NCBI RefSeq assembly: GCF_010389155.1
Contig: NC_057763.1
Span: forward strand, 5,084,649-5,148,648
Direction: 5' to 3'
DNA: 64,000 nt
Origin: Erigeron canadensis
Taxonomy: Eukaryota > Streptophyta > Magnoliopsida > Asterales > Asteraceae
In this document: positions 11,746 to 24,500 of the stretch, one piece after another
Layout of the letters: the number at the start of each line of letters is the position of its first letter
How positions within the stretch are numbered: the stretch's first letter is position 1
Notes under the pieces: generated by a model
Told to the model about the DNA's origin: nothing
Databases searched by the model: none
The model's input: only the letters and a program-made list of their open reading frames with translations
Program-made: the position numbers and the translations under genes

Positions 11746-11964
11746 AACCTGTCACAAATCTTACGGAAAAAGATAAGACTTTATAACAGATAATCTTAAG
11801 ACAACCATGGGGAACCAATATCTCAAAATGCAACGTCTTGCAGTATCTAGAGTTATGGTTTAATAAGTTCAAAGAAATGAGTGCTCGAATTCAGCAATAT
11901 CAACGCTACAACCTATATAAAACTTAGGTTCAGTGGAAGGATAAAACATAAATGTATTGGAAAA

Positions 11965-12358
11965 AATGGTGAGTCAGTATTTTTGTTGTTACAGTTTTAA
12001 CTTTACAAGCTATAAGTTATAAAGATTGTTTATTAGCTAGCTTCTCTTTTTCACATATTTTTGTATTTCTATCTGTATGCATAGAAAAACATACATAGCT
12101 AAAGACTTCTCAATCCGACTAGTTCAGAGACCTTGGAAGTTGGAAGGCTCTCTCAACCTTTCGATTAAAACCATTCAACGGGAAATACAATCGTTTTAAC
12201 AATCCTAATGCAAATATTCTAGCTTAAATGTTTTTATGTACAAAGAGTCAATAATTCTACTTAGCGACATTTCGCTATATACTGAAGATCCTGTAAGATA
12301 ATTAAGGACATGGATACAGATAGTCTTACATACTACATAGTGGCCATTAAACATAATA
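11965..12358. other. 3' flank of ligase IV
   Basis: No gene seen. This stretch lies between the relic and the ligase IV stop codon and must hold the ligase 3' UTR and polyadenylation site. I cannot place these precisely. Confidence 0.5.
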
Positions 12359-15300
12359 TTAGTCTTTGAGCAATTCCATGGCCCGTTCCCTAAAACTCAC
12401 TTTCTTCTTCTTTGAAGGCCCCGGATTAGGATCTGATGTCGGGGCTGGGGTTTCACTCTTGGGAACTGGAGGATCCAAAATCACACTTTCGTTAGTCTTT
12501 GGTTCCAGGCTCGGGATCATGTCTAGTAACATGGCCTGAACTGGGTCAACCATGACTTCCAGTTTATCACTTTCTTTATTAGTTGCATTATCGCCCCTAT
12601 TGTCACCATATTCTGATGTGAATTGTGCATAAGGAGACACGTACGTGTCAAGTTTTAGTGGTTCTGTATCTTCAACAACGGGGTCCTGCATTTCATGTTG
12701 CTTTTCTTGATCGACTTCCACATGGATTTCATCTAAAGAAACCTCATCTTCTTCAGATGCATATTCATGTAACTTCACGGCCTTGTTGCCAGAACGAGCC
12801 CGAGTCCTTCGAGGCTGGTTGAGACCTGTCTTTCCTCTAGTACTTGTTTTTGCTTTAGTTGGCCTACCTCTTCTCTTTCTGCCATCTGTAACTGAAGGTG
12901 GTACTTCTAAAATTTCTGTCTTTTTCTTCTTATCTTCTTCTTTCTTCAAGCTAGAGAAGGTTTCCACCTCCAGTGGCTTCTCACTGTTATAAAGTCAATT
13001 TGTAAGCTACATCAATTAAAGGGTGTATGGACTTATTAACATTTGTAACTAACTATTTAATTAGAGTGAATTTGCGATAATCAGTTTTTTTTATAGCTTT
13101 TCCTTGCAAACTGCAATGTTAATAATAAGAGCCTAAGAGTAGAGCAAACGTTTACTCCATGATCTTACCATAATTTGAGAGACTTCTAATCTCATTTCTC
13201 AGGAAATCTTGTTTTTTTAGCAGAAATAACTTTAGCGGCCATTTGATATATTAACTTCCTAAGAATCATTCTTTATCATGCTCAGCTATTTGATTATTAC
13301 AACTTAAGACCAACATGGCTGTGGATTAATGGCTTGCCAAAATGAAGATGAAACCACGGACTGAAATAAATAAATAAATACATGGAAATTCCAATTTTAT
13401 TACAGGTGATATAGTATTCTGATAACTTAAAATAGAATAGCAAACGTGATCGCTTCCAGAAGAGATGTCCATACATGATACACCTCTTGAGTCTTTTTTT
13501 TCCCTCTAATTAATTATTAACCATGTATGAAGTTACTATTCTGACGAAAACATTCAACCATAAATTAAACTATAGATGCATATTATTTGGATGGCCATCC
13601 TAAACACAAACCATAGATGCACATTATTTGTAGGACACAATATACTTTGGTTATATCACCAACTATTTATTATGATATATTACGAGTAACATCTTTAAAA
13701 CTCCCAACCATCTCCAAGATTGCTTAGTGGTATCCTGAAGGGTCTCAGAAGAGACTTTGGTTCGAACCTTGCTTCGACCTTGGGTAGAAGCATGACTGTC
13801 TTACTTCCCCATACCTCACACACCAACGGGACGGGTGATTTTTGTTAAAAAGGTACAAGTCAAATAATTAAAGTTTCTCAAAAGTGACAAAGAAAAAGGA
13901 AAAAAACAAAGACCTTGAGAGAGAAAAATATATGGGCTGAGTCATTTAGTATGCAGTCTATACACGAAGGAAATTTCAAACTTACTCAGATGAAGTTGAT
14001 TCTGTTGAACCAATGGGCCTCAAACTGTAATCTTCCTCTTGTAGCATTTGGTCCTTCTCGAAACAGTCTTCTAGCCACTGACAGTTGACCAGATGTAACT
14101 TTTTGTTCCTTAAAAGACGCCTCTCCGATGATGAGAAACTGTCACAGCGAATATTAAAATTACACTCACAAGTCTTTTTTAGAACGGAGAACAACTCCAG
14201 TAAAATGTCTGATCAAATGGCCTGATGTTGATTACCTTTTCAATATAGTATCAAAATCCACATTTAACCCTGGCAAGGACATGACCACCATATGAGTAGC
14301 AGTAGAAATATGATTGCTGACTTTACCGCCATTAAAGGAAACTTCAAGTTTCATCCTTCTCATTGAAAGTTCAAGGAAAGCTTCCCAATCTGATCTCCTA
14401 CAACTCAAACCCATGGTTGATTATCTATATTAAATTTACTAAAATATCCAAGAAAAAGAAAGTTGAGAAAGTTTAACAAAGATCTTACAGATAGTTTGCT
14501 GGAACATAGAAATACATGCAGCATCCACTGAAGCGTGACCACTTGTCCAGAGGACAGTACTTCTTTTTATAATAATCAATGGTTTTAGAATCCTCAGATC
14601 TATTGATGTTATTCAAAAGCTGGAAACAAAACCACAATGTTTAGTCTATTAATTTAGTACCATTAAAAAGAATGGTGACTGACTGATTATCCGAACTTTA
14701 CAATTACCTGTTCCAAATCTTTGATGTCAATATTCATATAATAAGCATCTGAAAATTCATCAATATCTTCTTGTAATTTCTTCTTTGAAGACTCGGAAAG
14801 TACGAGAAAATACCTATATTACCCATATCTACAGATGAGACACTTCAATGTATAGCAAAAAACTCAAAAAAGATAGTAATGGGTACTGCAAAAATTACTT
14901 CGGCTGTAAGGGGATAAGTTTCTTTTGAGTACAACAATCAAGTAGCCATGAGTAATGGATGACATCACCATGACGCTTTGCAGCTTGAAACTTGATCCCT
15001 CTACTTTCGGCAGCAATACAATGAGTAACTGCATTGTTCAAATTCATTGAAAAAGTACCACCATTTTCAGCCACCATTTTGTGCAATGAATCCATGGTAT
15101 GCGTCGAAGGTACATTCGCAAAGTCTAAAATGTTTCAGGAATTCCAAATATATAACTATCCACCATGGTAAAGATAAATAATGACAGAAATACTAAACAA
15201 ATTTGATAGAAGGATACAAAACATCATATCTGATAATATTTTTGTCTCTCCTTTAACTTGAGAAACATCAGTCTTGAGCAGATGAGAGGGAACTGACGAA

Positions 15301-18300
15301 CCACTTTTTTTATTTGCAGCCCTTGATGATTTTGCTCGTTTTGGTTTATTTTCTTGCTGATTCTCCCCCCATTGTGTTGTATGATTGCTAGAATGCACCA
15401 ACTCTACAAAAGCTGCAATAATCAACGTCCATCATCTATACTGAAAAGTCAAATTAAGATGTAAAATGAATAACAATTACCAACTTACAGTCAACATCAA
15501 GGCATTCATGCCAAGGTTTATCGTCCCTCACTTTATCTATACGGGGAAACCTCAAACTGTATGGAGCAGCAAAAACCTAAAATACGAAAGTGAATTGAAT
15601 AACTTCATCTTATAAATTGATTAAACTGCAATAAAAAATAAAGTTCGTAAATTTCAGAGCCACACCTCAGACCGAATCGTACGAATGTCACTGGTAATAG
15701 AAAGTATGATTGATCTGTGTGTGAGTAGAAAACATAATGGTGAGAAGCAGTGCCCCATATAGAGATTTTTTTCACCCAAAGTCTAATTTTAAAATATACA
15801 AGATCCTAAAGTGTTTACTTCAAAAAAATATTTATGTATAACCACTTTTCTTGTAATATATCTTTCTTAGCGGACAAAAAAGTGATGTAGGTCAACCCAA
15901 TTACCACCGAGTAAAATAAACCATTTTAGCCCAACCAATTTTGACACTTTATATGACCCATATTGACAGTTTACCTAATCCATCCGGCAAGACCATGCTG
16001 CCACTTCTTGTAAGAAGCACTCATGTTGTCATGAGATTTTTTAAGCTTATTACAAGTAAAAGAAATGCTTACTTCTCGGGACTATCAATCCAGACATCTG
16101 GTCTCTCTTTTGAGTTATTGGTAACCTTATAATAGTTAGGCGGACCCTTCTTTGGGTATTCATATTTCCTGCAGTGATTTTTCAATAAGGAAACATGTGT
16201 CAGCTATAAATGTGAAGGCAAGTTTCAGACTTTAATATATATTGAAAGAAAATTGATCATCTGTTACCTAAAATAAGGCTTTAGCTTATTTACAACAGCA
16301 TCAAGCTCTTCATCAGAGAGTCCAGTACCCACTCTGCAGAAGGAAATGAACCTGCAAAATAAACCATATATAATTAATATTTTCGATTATATAGGAAAAT
16401 TTTAACTAATACATTCATCGTACCTCCTAGGGTAGGTATTTGGGGCTGGGCGTTCTGCTAGGCCCACTAAAAACTGTGCAACCTTCAATTAAAGTAACTT
16501 GTACTTTGTAAGTTCATTTTCTTGAATATGAACTCAACAGATAAATCAATGCAAAACAGATCTCACCTGTCCACCACGACGACCTGAGCCATAATATCCA
16601 CCTACAAAAATAATTTAATATAACTATAAGCTATGACCATTAGTCATCAAGGAAAGAAGAAAATAACACACACCTATAATGAGAACATCCAGATCAGATC
16701 CAGCTCTAACATAATCAGGTTTCAACTTTAACCACTTGCCACTGCGATCACTTGGTTCCCATTTGGAGCCAAGGTCTTTCAAAACAATTCCTTCATCTCT
16801 ATAAGTTCAAAAATATAATCAGATTAATATGCATACTAAACAACATTACACGAAGAACATAAATATTCTAGGACCAAATGATAATTCTATTTTGTTATGA
16901 TTCATTGGTGATGTAACACTGACCTGTTCTCGATGGTTCGTTTGAAAAAAGTCTCAACGTCATCAATATTATGAGCAATGCGCGACCAGCATGGTTCCCC
17001 TGAATTACCAGTATTAATTGTGAAATAGTAAAGTTCCAAACAATGTTGTCACATGATTGAAAAATAAGTTTTAACGGATGCAATAGATTATTCTGACACT
17101 TGATATTAGAAAGGAAAAGAAAATAGATTACTATAGCCTAATATATATACTTAGGTGATCAGGACCATCTACTAATACATATTAACGGTTGCGAATCTAT
17201 GGAAAACGATAAGGCTTTAACCAGAAAATTGATTATTTAGTTATTTACCAGCAGCTGTATGAACATTAAGACCACCATCAGGAACCAATATCTCAAGACG
17301 TCCCTTGACTGGGTTCACAACCTTTTTAAGTAGCTCCTGACGTTCCTTTAGACTTTGATGTATAACACTGGTGTCTCCATCATATAAAATATCAAATGCA
17401 ACGTCTAGCAATATCCATAGTTACGGTTTAACAAATTCAAAGAAACACGTTAATTAGATATTCAAGAGCAGCGACCTAAACAAAACTTAGGTTCAATGGA
17501 AGGATACAACATAACTGCATTGAAGAAAAATGGTGAGTCAGAATTTTCTTTATCATGAAATATGAACCAAATCATATGGCTCAGGAAGTAACCTGTCGCT
17601 CACTAGCAAGTCCCTCCTTTGCAGCCTTGGCTGAAAAAAAAAAGGCTTGATCATCAATTGAAAAAATCGACAACACAACTTTACAGAGTTACCACTCTCC
17701 TTTCCCAAACATGTAATATTATGCAAACAGAAAATATAGTGGTGAGTATCAAAAAACCTATTTCTTGATTTAAGCCAAATTCAGCAAAACGGTCATTTGA
17801 TGTGTCCCAAACTAACATTTCCCCATCAAGTATACACCTGAAAAGAGAGTCGCGAAAGTTGCAAAGAAACATAATCACATACAACTAAAACAGAAAAGAT
17901 AGTTATATAGCATCTTACAAGATACAATTTACATTACCTGTCAACGAGAATATTTTGCTTGATAATATTTGCCATCCCGTGTATATATTCTGGATGATCA
18001 AGAAAATTCCTGAAAAATGCAGAATATTAGAACTCATCACCTAGACGGAGTGACGGGCACAAAGAAAAAATCCCTGAAAAGTAACAATAGAAAATGAAAA
18101 AAAATGTAAACAGTAGAGCATAATTCAGTTTCAAGGATGTGCGTGTACCTAGAATAAAAATGTATCTCTTCTCCGTTCTTATGGATTTGAATGCGATCAC
18201 CATCAAATTTGCACTCAATGACAACTTCCTTTCCGTGAAGCTGTAGAAAGAGGGAAATAAATATTTTGTTAACACAGGAAAATTTCACAAAAGAACAGCA

Positions 18301-21300
18301 AGCAAGCATAGCTAACAATGCAAATGTCAGCACAATGAGGTCTGTAAAGATATAGGCAGAAGTGCTGTACCTTTTTCCATGCACTAGCTGCATTAGCAAC
18401 CCTCAAAGCCAGTTGAGGTCGCACAGCTTTTCCAACCTCTATATCCTACAAACAGAAATGCACACCAGCAGCTAGATTATGATATTATAGCTAAGGTATG
18501 TTATTTTATAAAGACTTAGCTTAGTGATGGTAAAAAAAAACAACAAAAAACTACTTATAATCAATAAATAAAGACAGCATGTTTACACTCTCTGGTAGTT
18601 GAATATAACTTTTTATCATACACATGGTAGTTTAACTCACACGCCACATGTGTTTATACTTTATAAACATTTTTTTGTAAGAGTAAACATCAGCACTTTA
18701 CCCAAAAAAAGAGTAAACATCAGCATGCTAACTAATAAAAAAGGCTAACCAAATATAACATGCAGATAACTGGAAAAGGTTTTATAACATGCCTCTTGGA
18801 ACCCAATTCAATGTATACCATATGCAGAAATTGAGAAAAGTTAAGATCAACTTCTAAAATAAACCTGGCGCTTGTGGCGTTGACGTCGGTCCCTCAACCT
18901 TTCACAAACTAGTTTTAGGTCACAAGTGACATTGAACAAGTCTTCAGCATCAGGGTGAAATTCGTGGAAGATACTTTTCTCACTGATTCCTAACTTGAGA
19001 TCTTAGAAGAAATTGATGTGAGGAAGTTAAAAGAAGAAAGAAATCGTTCTCGACAAATAGATACCAGCAATAAATAGCTATCTAACCTTTAAGGATAATC
19101 ATAACAATCCACTTCATTTCTTGTGCATTTGTGTTCCTGATCAGATCAGAAAGAACAGAAGTCTTCTCTGCTCTGTCATAACAGATAATTAGAGAGATAA
19201 AAAGCAATGAAGACAAAGAAAGTAGAGATAGAGGAAAAGGTGGGAGATCAATAATAGCAGTTAGCTGTAGGGACTATCAACATAACTATGGGGACAATAG
19301 CATGATAATTATCCATGAGTCAAGTTAACTAGCAACATATCATGAGAACCATGTTATATGGATCAGAGACTGACAGCAGCAAAGAGGCCGAATGGGCCGA
19401 GGTCTGAAGATTATTGAGGCCATTTTTACATTCGGAGGAAGATAAAGACAGAGTTCAAGAATTAGAAGGGAGTAATGTGTCAATTTATTATTTAGTCTTT
19501 ACATAATTAGCTAAACTTGTTCAAAGTTAGGTTATATGTCTCGTTTAAATAAGGCCCATGCCATCAGTTGTCTTTTGTCTTGAATATTGTTTTACGTTCT
19601 AGGAGCATTAGGAGCTACTAGAGCTCTATATCCAACATTATCAATCGTAACAGCTGGCTGTAATCGGCTATTTTGTTCGTGAATTATCTTGTTTATCTTT
19701 GTTCTTGTTATGTACAGCTAGATACTTATCACCATGATTCCACAAATCAAATTCAGTCACATGAGAGAGACATGATTCTCACAAGCAGTAGTTGACTCCA
19801 GATGTATCAAACAAGTATGTTGTTACTCTGAATTTATACAGGCGGTGGTGTTTGGTTAAGAGAAAAAAACACCATCATACCTATTTTCACTTGAAGCCAA
19901 GCGATCAAGCAAGTCATTTATCTCTTTAATAGTTAGGTCCCCAGAAATCATGCCCTGCCTCCTCTGTAGAACCTGCTCAAACCCAAAGGTAAGATTTAAT
20001 GGAACAGAGTGTAAAACATCATAGTTATCTGACCCTCGTTACTTCATTTAACTAAAATCCTAACCAATGATATGATACAAATATGAGAACAGCAATGATA
20101 CACACATAGTAACATATGATAACCAAGGGTCCAAATCCCGCCCCACGTCCCTTTAACCATAATGTTACATGGTCAACCTTTTCTCATGTTGGCCGTAGGA
20201 CTGGCCAGTGGTCGGTGGAGCCCCAATACTGGGTCAATTTTCCATTAAAGTTTACTGGTAAGGAAAAATTTTGGCTATATTTATTCTGACGTAATATTGA
20301 TATCCATCAATATTGCATAAATATAAACAAAATCAAAATCCTTCCCGGAAAATAGATCACACTATCAAGAAATGGATAACTTAATATTTGCTTTGTTGGG
20401 AGGAGAGCTAAGAAAGGGCTAAAAGATGACTTTTGGCATGAACTATATGTTGCACAAATGACTACATGAGTTGAACCAGTTTCTAAATTCTAAAGCCATT
20501 CTTCAAATCTATTAACATTTTATACCAAGACTTAAAATACATATCTACTACCTTATAAACCATTAACTCCCTTCAAATTTTGATAGACCCAAACTACCCC
20601 TCTCCTTCATTCATTAATTTAAATAACTCTACTTGATATACCTATAACATCCTTAATAAAATTATTTACAATATACATCCTTCAAATATTAGATAAATAC
20701 ACTACCCACTTTACATCAATTACTTTTACATTAATAACCACACTGTCACAGCCGCCGTCGCCACCATCGGCGTCACCAACGCCGCTACTGCCGCCACCAC
20801 CACCCGTCTCCGCCGCCACTATCACCACAATCGCCATTACCGCCAGCTCATCAAGTTTGACATTAAAGGTCAAAGTGCTTCTATATTATTGGAGCGTAAC
20901 AAACATAAGTTACATACCATTTACATCATCGATTCCACAAGAAAAGTAAAGTCAATATGGATGTCGTCCAAATTAGCAGTAACATCCATTGCTTATGTGG
21001 TAAACTAAGTCGCACTTTTTAAAACATTTCAAGGACATGCTATTTCCCAGATTCAAATATACCAGACTTGTCAAAATCAGTGTATGACTATTTATGAAAC
21101 TAGTTCAAGTGAAATACACATGTGGTCCATGTAGATATTTAACACAAATCTACTACCTCACCCTAAAAAGTCCACAATCCACATTGTTACTGAATACGCA
21201 GATGTTGAAGTTTTCAAATACAAAATGAACTTTGTTCTTTTTAGCGTTGAAAATCTTTTTATTCAATATGTAACTTAACATAACAGCAATTTGTCCTGCA

Positions 21301-21517
21301 AAGGTATAACCACAAAAACTTCCGTCACTTTGATGTTTCAATGTAGCCCATTATACACTTGATAGTCAAAGTGAACTTAAATCTCTGACAGAGTTATAAC
21401 GTATTCATCTATTATCCGCTTGTCCTCCATATACTTTCAATTGCCGGGGAGTATGACAATCCATTAAAAAGATAACCAAAAAGAATATAACTAAATACCA
21501 TACGATCACCCACAGTA

Positions 21518-21550
<33 letters not shown>

Positions 21551-24500
21551 GCAACCTACATTTGTTCATTAGACATTCAGATTGTTGGGCGTGATGGCCT
21601 TCTTGGGCCTGTTTTATTAAAGAGGCCGGCTCTTTTAGGTTTCCTTGGGGACCAAGTTTAATACCCTAGCTGTTCTCTTATATATATCCCTCTCTATTGT
21701 AATTCTATTGTCGTTCTGAGCATTAATAAAATCCCTAAGTTGCAGCCGTTGATTAGTTCACACACTTTGTGTAAGATACCACGTTAATTATCGTGTTCTT
21801 CTTCTTTAATTTTCTGTTTTGCTTCCGCTGTGCAACCTACTGTTCCTAACAAGTGGTATCAGAGCTTAGGCTGCTTTGATTCTGTTCGTGGCTGCTGAAT
21901 TCGCGATTAAGGGACTGTTCTCTGACCCTTTGTTCGCTGATCTTGGTCTGCTACTGATCAGATTTGTTTCTGAGATCAGTTTGATTGAAATTCAGTTGTG
22001 GCTGCTGTTGTTCGAATTATTTTAATTCGTTTGCTGCTGCTACTGTTCGGTTTTGATCTGTTCTGGTTCTGTTCCTGCTGTTTGCTGCTTATTAAGCTGG
22101 TGTTGCTGCTGTTTGCAGTTTTCTGTTGCTGCTGAAATTGCTGCTTTCTTCCTGTCAGATCTATTTGAAGCTGGTTTGCAGCTGTTCCGCTGCTGTACAT
22201 CACCAAAAACTGTCCCTGTTTGCAGCCGACTGCTGCTGTTGGATCTCGGGTTTAGGGTTCCTGTTTTGGGGTTTTTTTTTGGGTGTTGTTGACTGATCGT
22301 TTGGAAGATATAAGGTTGCTGTTATTGTTTTTTTTTTTGTTTGATTCTTGTTGACGGGTGTTAATCAACTAAGTTGAAGTCGGGTAACTTTGGTTATTTA
22401 TTTTTCGTTTGTCATTATGGCTGAAGACGGGAAATTTGTGATTGAAAAGTTTGACGGTTCAGATTTTAGTTGGTGGAAGATGCAGATTGAAGCTATACTT
22501 GGTCAAAAGGATCTGGACATTGTTCTTGGTAAAAAACCGGAGAAGATGAATGAAGAACAGGCAGCTCTTTGGGATACGAAGGATAAGAAAGCAAGAGGGG
22601 TTATTACACTGAGTTTGAGGAGATGTGGCTTACAACATCATGTCTCAAACTACTGTCAGTGGTATGATGTCGGCGTTGTCAAATATGTATGAGAACCGTC
22701 TGCTGCTAATAAGGTATTCCTGATGAGAGAGTTGTTTACCATGAGAATGAAAGAGGGGGGCTTAGTGACCAAGCACATTAACAAATTAAACTCGATCTTG
22801 TCCAGATTGTCTTCTGTTAAAATAGAGTTTGATGATGAGACCAAGGTTGTACTATTGCTATCTTCATTGCCTGATAGTTGGTCAGGGACAGTGACGGCCG
22901 TTATCAGCTCGGTGGGAACCGATGATATGACATTTGAAAAGATTCGGGATTTGGCATTGGGTGAAGAAATTCGCCAGAGGGGTACTCAGTCGAGATCTTC
23001 TTCTGAGATGTTACATGTTGGCAAGAAAGGGAATAGCAGGAATAGTGGCAAGGGTCGTGGCAGGAGTCCATCTAGAACTCGACTTGGAAACGGTAAGGTT
23101 CCTGATGTGACTGGCATAGGTAATGTTGTCTTGGATACTTCTTTCGGTAGTACTTGGACTTTGCTAAACGTCAGGGTTGTTCCAGAGCTCAAAACAAGTT
23201 TAATCTTTGTTGGGCAATGGGATGATCAGGGTTTTGATGTGAAGTTTGGTAGAGGAAAGTGGATTGTGTTCGAGAAACATCGAGTTATTGCTAGGGGTTT
23301 CAAGAAAAGTTCGTTGTATCTTGTGCATGTTCTGTCTGGGGAAATGACCACCCCTGTTAAGACGAACGCCAAAGTTGGGCTCGCTGATTCGGTAGTTAAA
23401 CGAGTTTGGTCGATGGTAAAGAACTCCGGAACTCCAGGTAATCTACTTGAGCGTATTCGGAAGTCTGAACGTGTACTGGAATTTCGTGACAGTGGGAGAA
23501 GCTCGACACAGTCAGGGAATCTACGTTGGATTCGAAAGACTGGGGATCCGAATAAAAATCTCTCCTGAGAAGTTACCGTCATTGGAGAGTGTTCCTCTGA
23601 GAAGTCCTGAATCTACTTTGTGGAAGTCAGACGGGATTGAGGATGTGAAGCTGAGGTCTGCTAAGACCGTGTTGGGGCCATCTGAGGCTCCAACGGGGCC
23701 TTCTATTTAATAAGTGGGGGTCCTCTACAACTAGGTATGCTATGGTTTGAAGTTTGGTTTGTTCGTTGAACTGGACCTGTTGTTCTGTTCCATGTGTTGT
23801 TTTGGGATTACTATTCTAACCGGGATATTGTTTGAAAGGCGAGCTGAAGTTTTTCGCAAGGCCTTCAAGTGGGAGATTGTTGGGCGTGAAGGCCTTCTTG
23901 GGCCTGTTTTATTAAAGAGGTCAGCTCTTTTAGGTTTCCTTGGGGACCAAGTTTAATACCCTAGTAGTTCTCTTATATATATCCCTCTTTATTGTAATTC
24001 TATTGTCGTTCTGAGCATTAATAAAATCCCTAAGTTAGTAAGTTGCTGTCGTGGATTAGTTCACACACTTTGTGTGAGATACCACGTTAATTCTCGTGTT
24101 CTTCTTTAATTTTATGTTTTGCTTCCGTTGTGCGGCCTACTGTTCCTAACATAGACATCCTATCTGTACTAGCTATAAGTTTGATAAGCTGAATACTTAG
24201 ATAGTCATATAGGAACTTCAGACCTTTGCCACAAAACTATAAAAATTTTGACTACCGTAGCCTTTATAGCACTTATTTCACATCAAACATGCGTTCCATT
24301 GAGCCGGTTTCTAGAATACTTGTGGGAATATGACGGCACTGCATTCACCAAGTATGACTTAACTTATGATAACATAATGTTATATTTATTCACCTGGATG
24401 TGGATTTCAAAACAGAAAGCGACAAATAGAAAATCCTATTTTTGAATTTGGTTGAGCAGTCCATCCATGTCTCTCTCAAAACTTAATCACACTGTAACAT

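Larger units (their letters stand above)
10985..11960 (-). pseudogene. Decayed partial copy of DNA ligase IV
   Basis: Several blocks are near-copies of the intact gene downstream and lie in the same order. Roughly 10988-11150 matches 13970-14160 (exon 25, with an internal gap of about 35 bp). 11350-11420 matches 16275-16340 (exon 16). 11430-11520 matches 17001-17160 in part (exon 12 and adjacent intron). 11800-11820 and 11825-11960 match 17280-17300 and 17392-17550 (exon 11, the micro-exon and introns). Intron sequence is included, so this is a DNA duplication and not a processed copy. Large internal deletions, a foreign coding-like insert (11166-11315) and a SINE-like insert (11530-11745) break it. 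It cannot encode ligase. Confidence 0.8.

Noticed and set aside
13721..13770. tRNA gene
   Set aside because: A- and B-box motifs are present but no cloverleaf or anticodon arm can be built. It fits a SINE. The same applies to the other SINEs listed.
17393..17404. Frameshift in ligase IV exon 11
   Set aside because: Joining exon 9 directly to exon 11 is out of frame, but the 7-nt exon at 17508-17514 restores the frame exactly.
20091..20280. SINE in ligase IV intron 1
   Set aside because: A B-box-like GGGATTTGGACCC is present on the minus strand, but the A box and duplications are missing, so I did not list it separately.
20682..20873. Gly-rich protein on minus strand
   Set aside because: The frame arises from GCC/CAC repeats of a C-rich repeat block in a ligase IV intron.
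22053..22292. Cys-rich small protein
   Set aside because: It comes from CTG-rich leader sequence of the copia element and lacks any conserved pattern.
21577..24156. 5-bp target duplication for the copia element
   Set aside because: The adjacent 5-mers CAGAT and TAGAC do not match. AGACAT occurs on both sides, but at different distances from the LTR ends.
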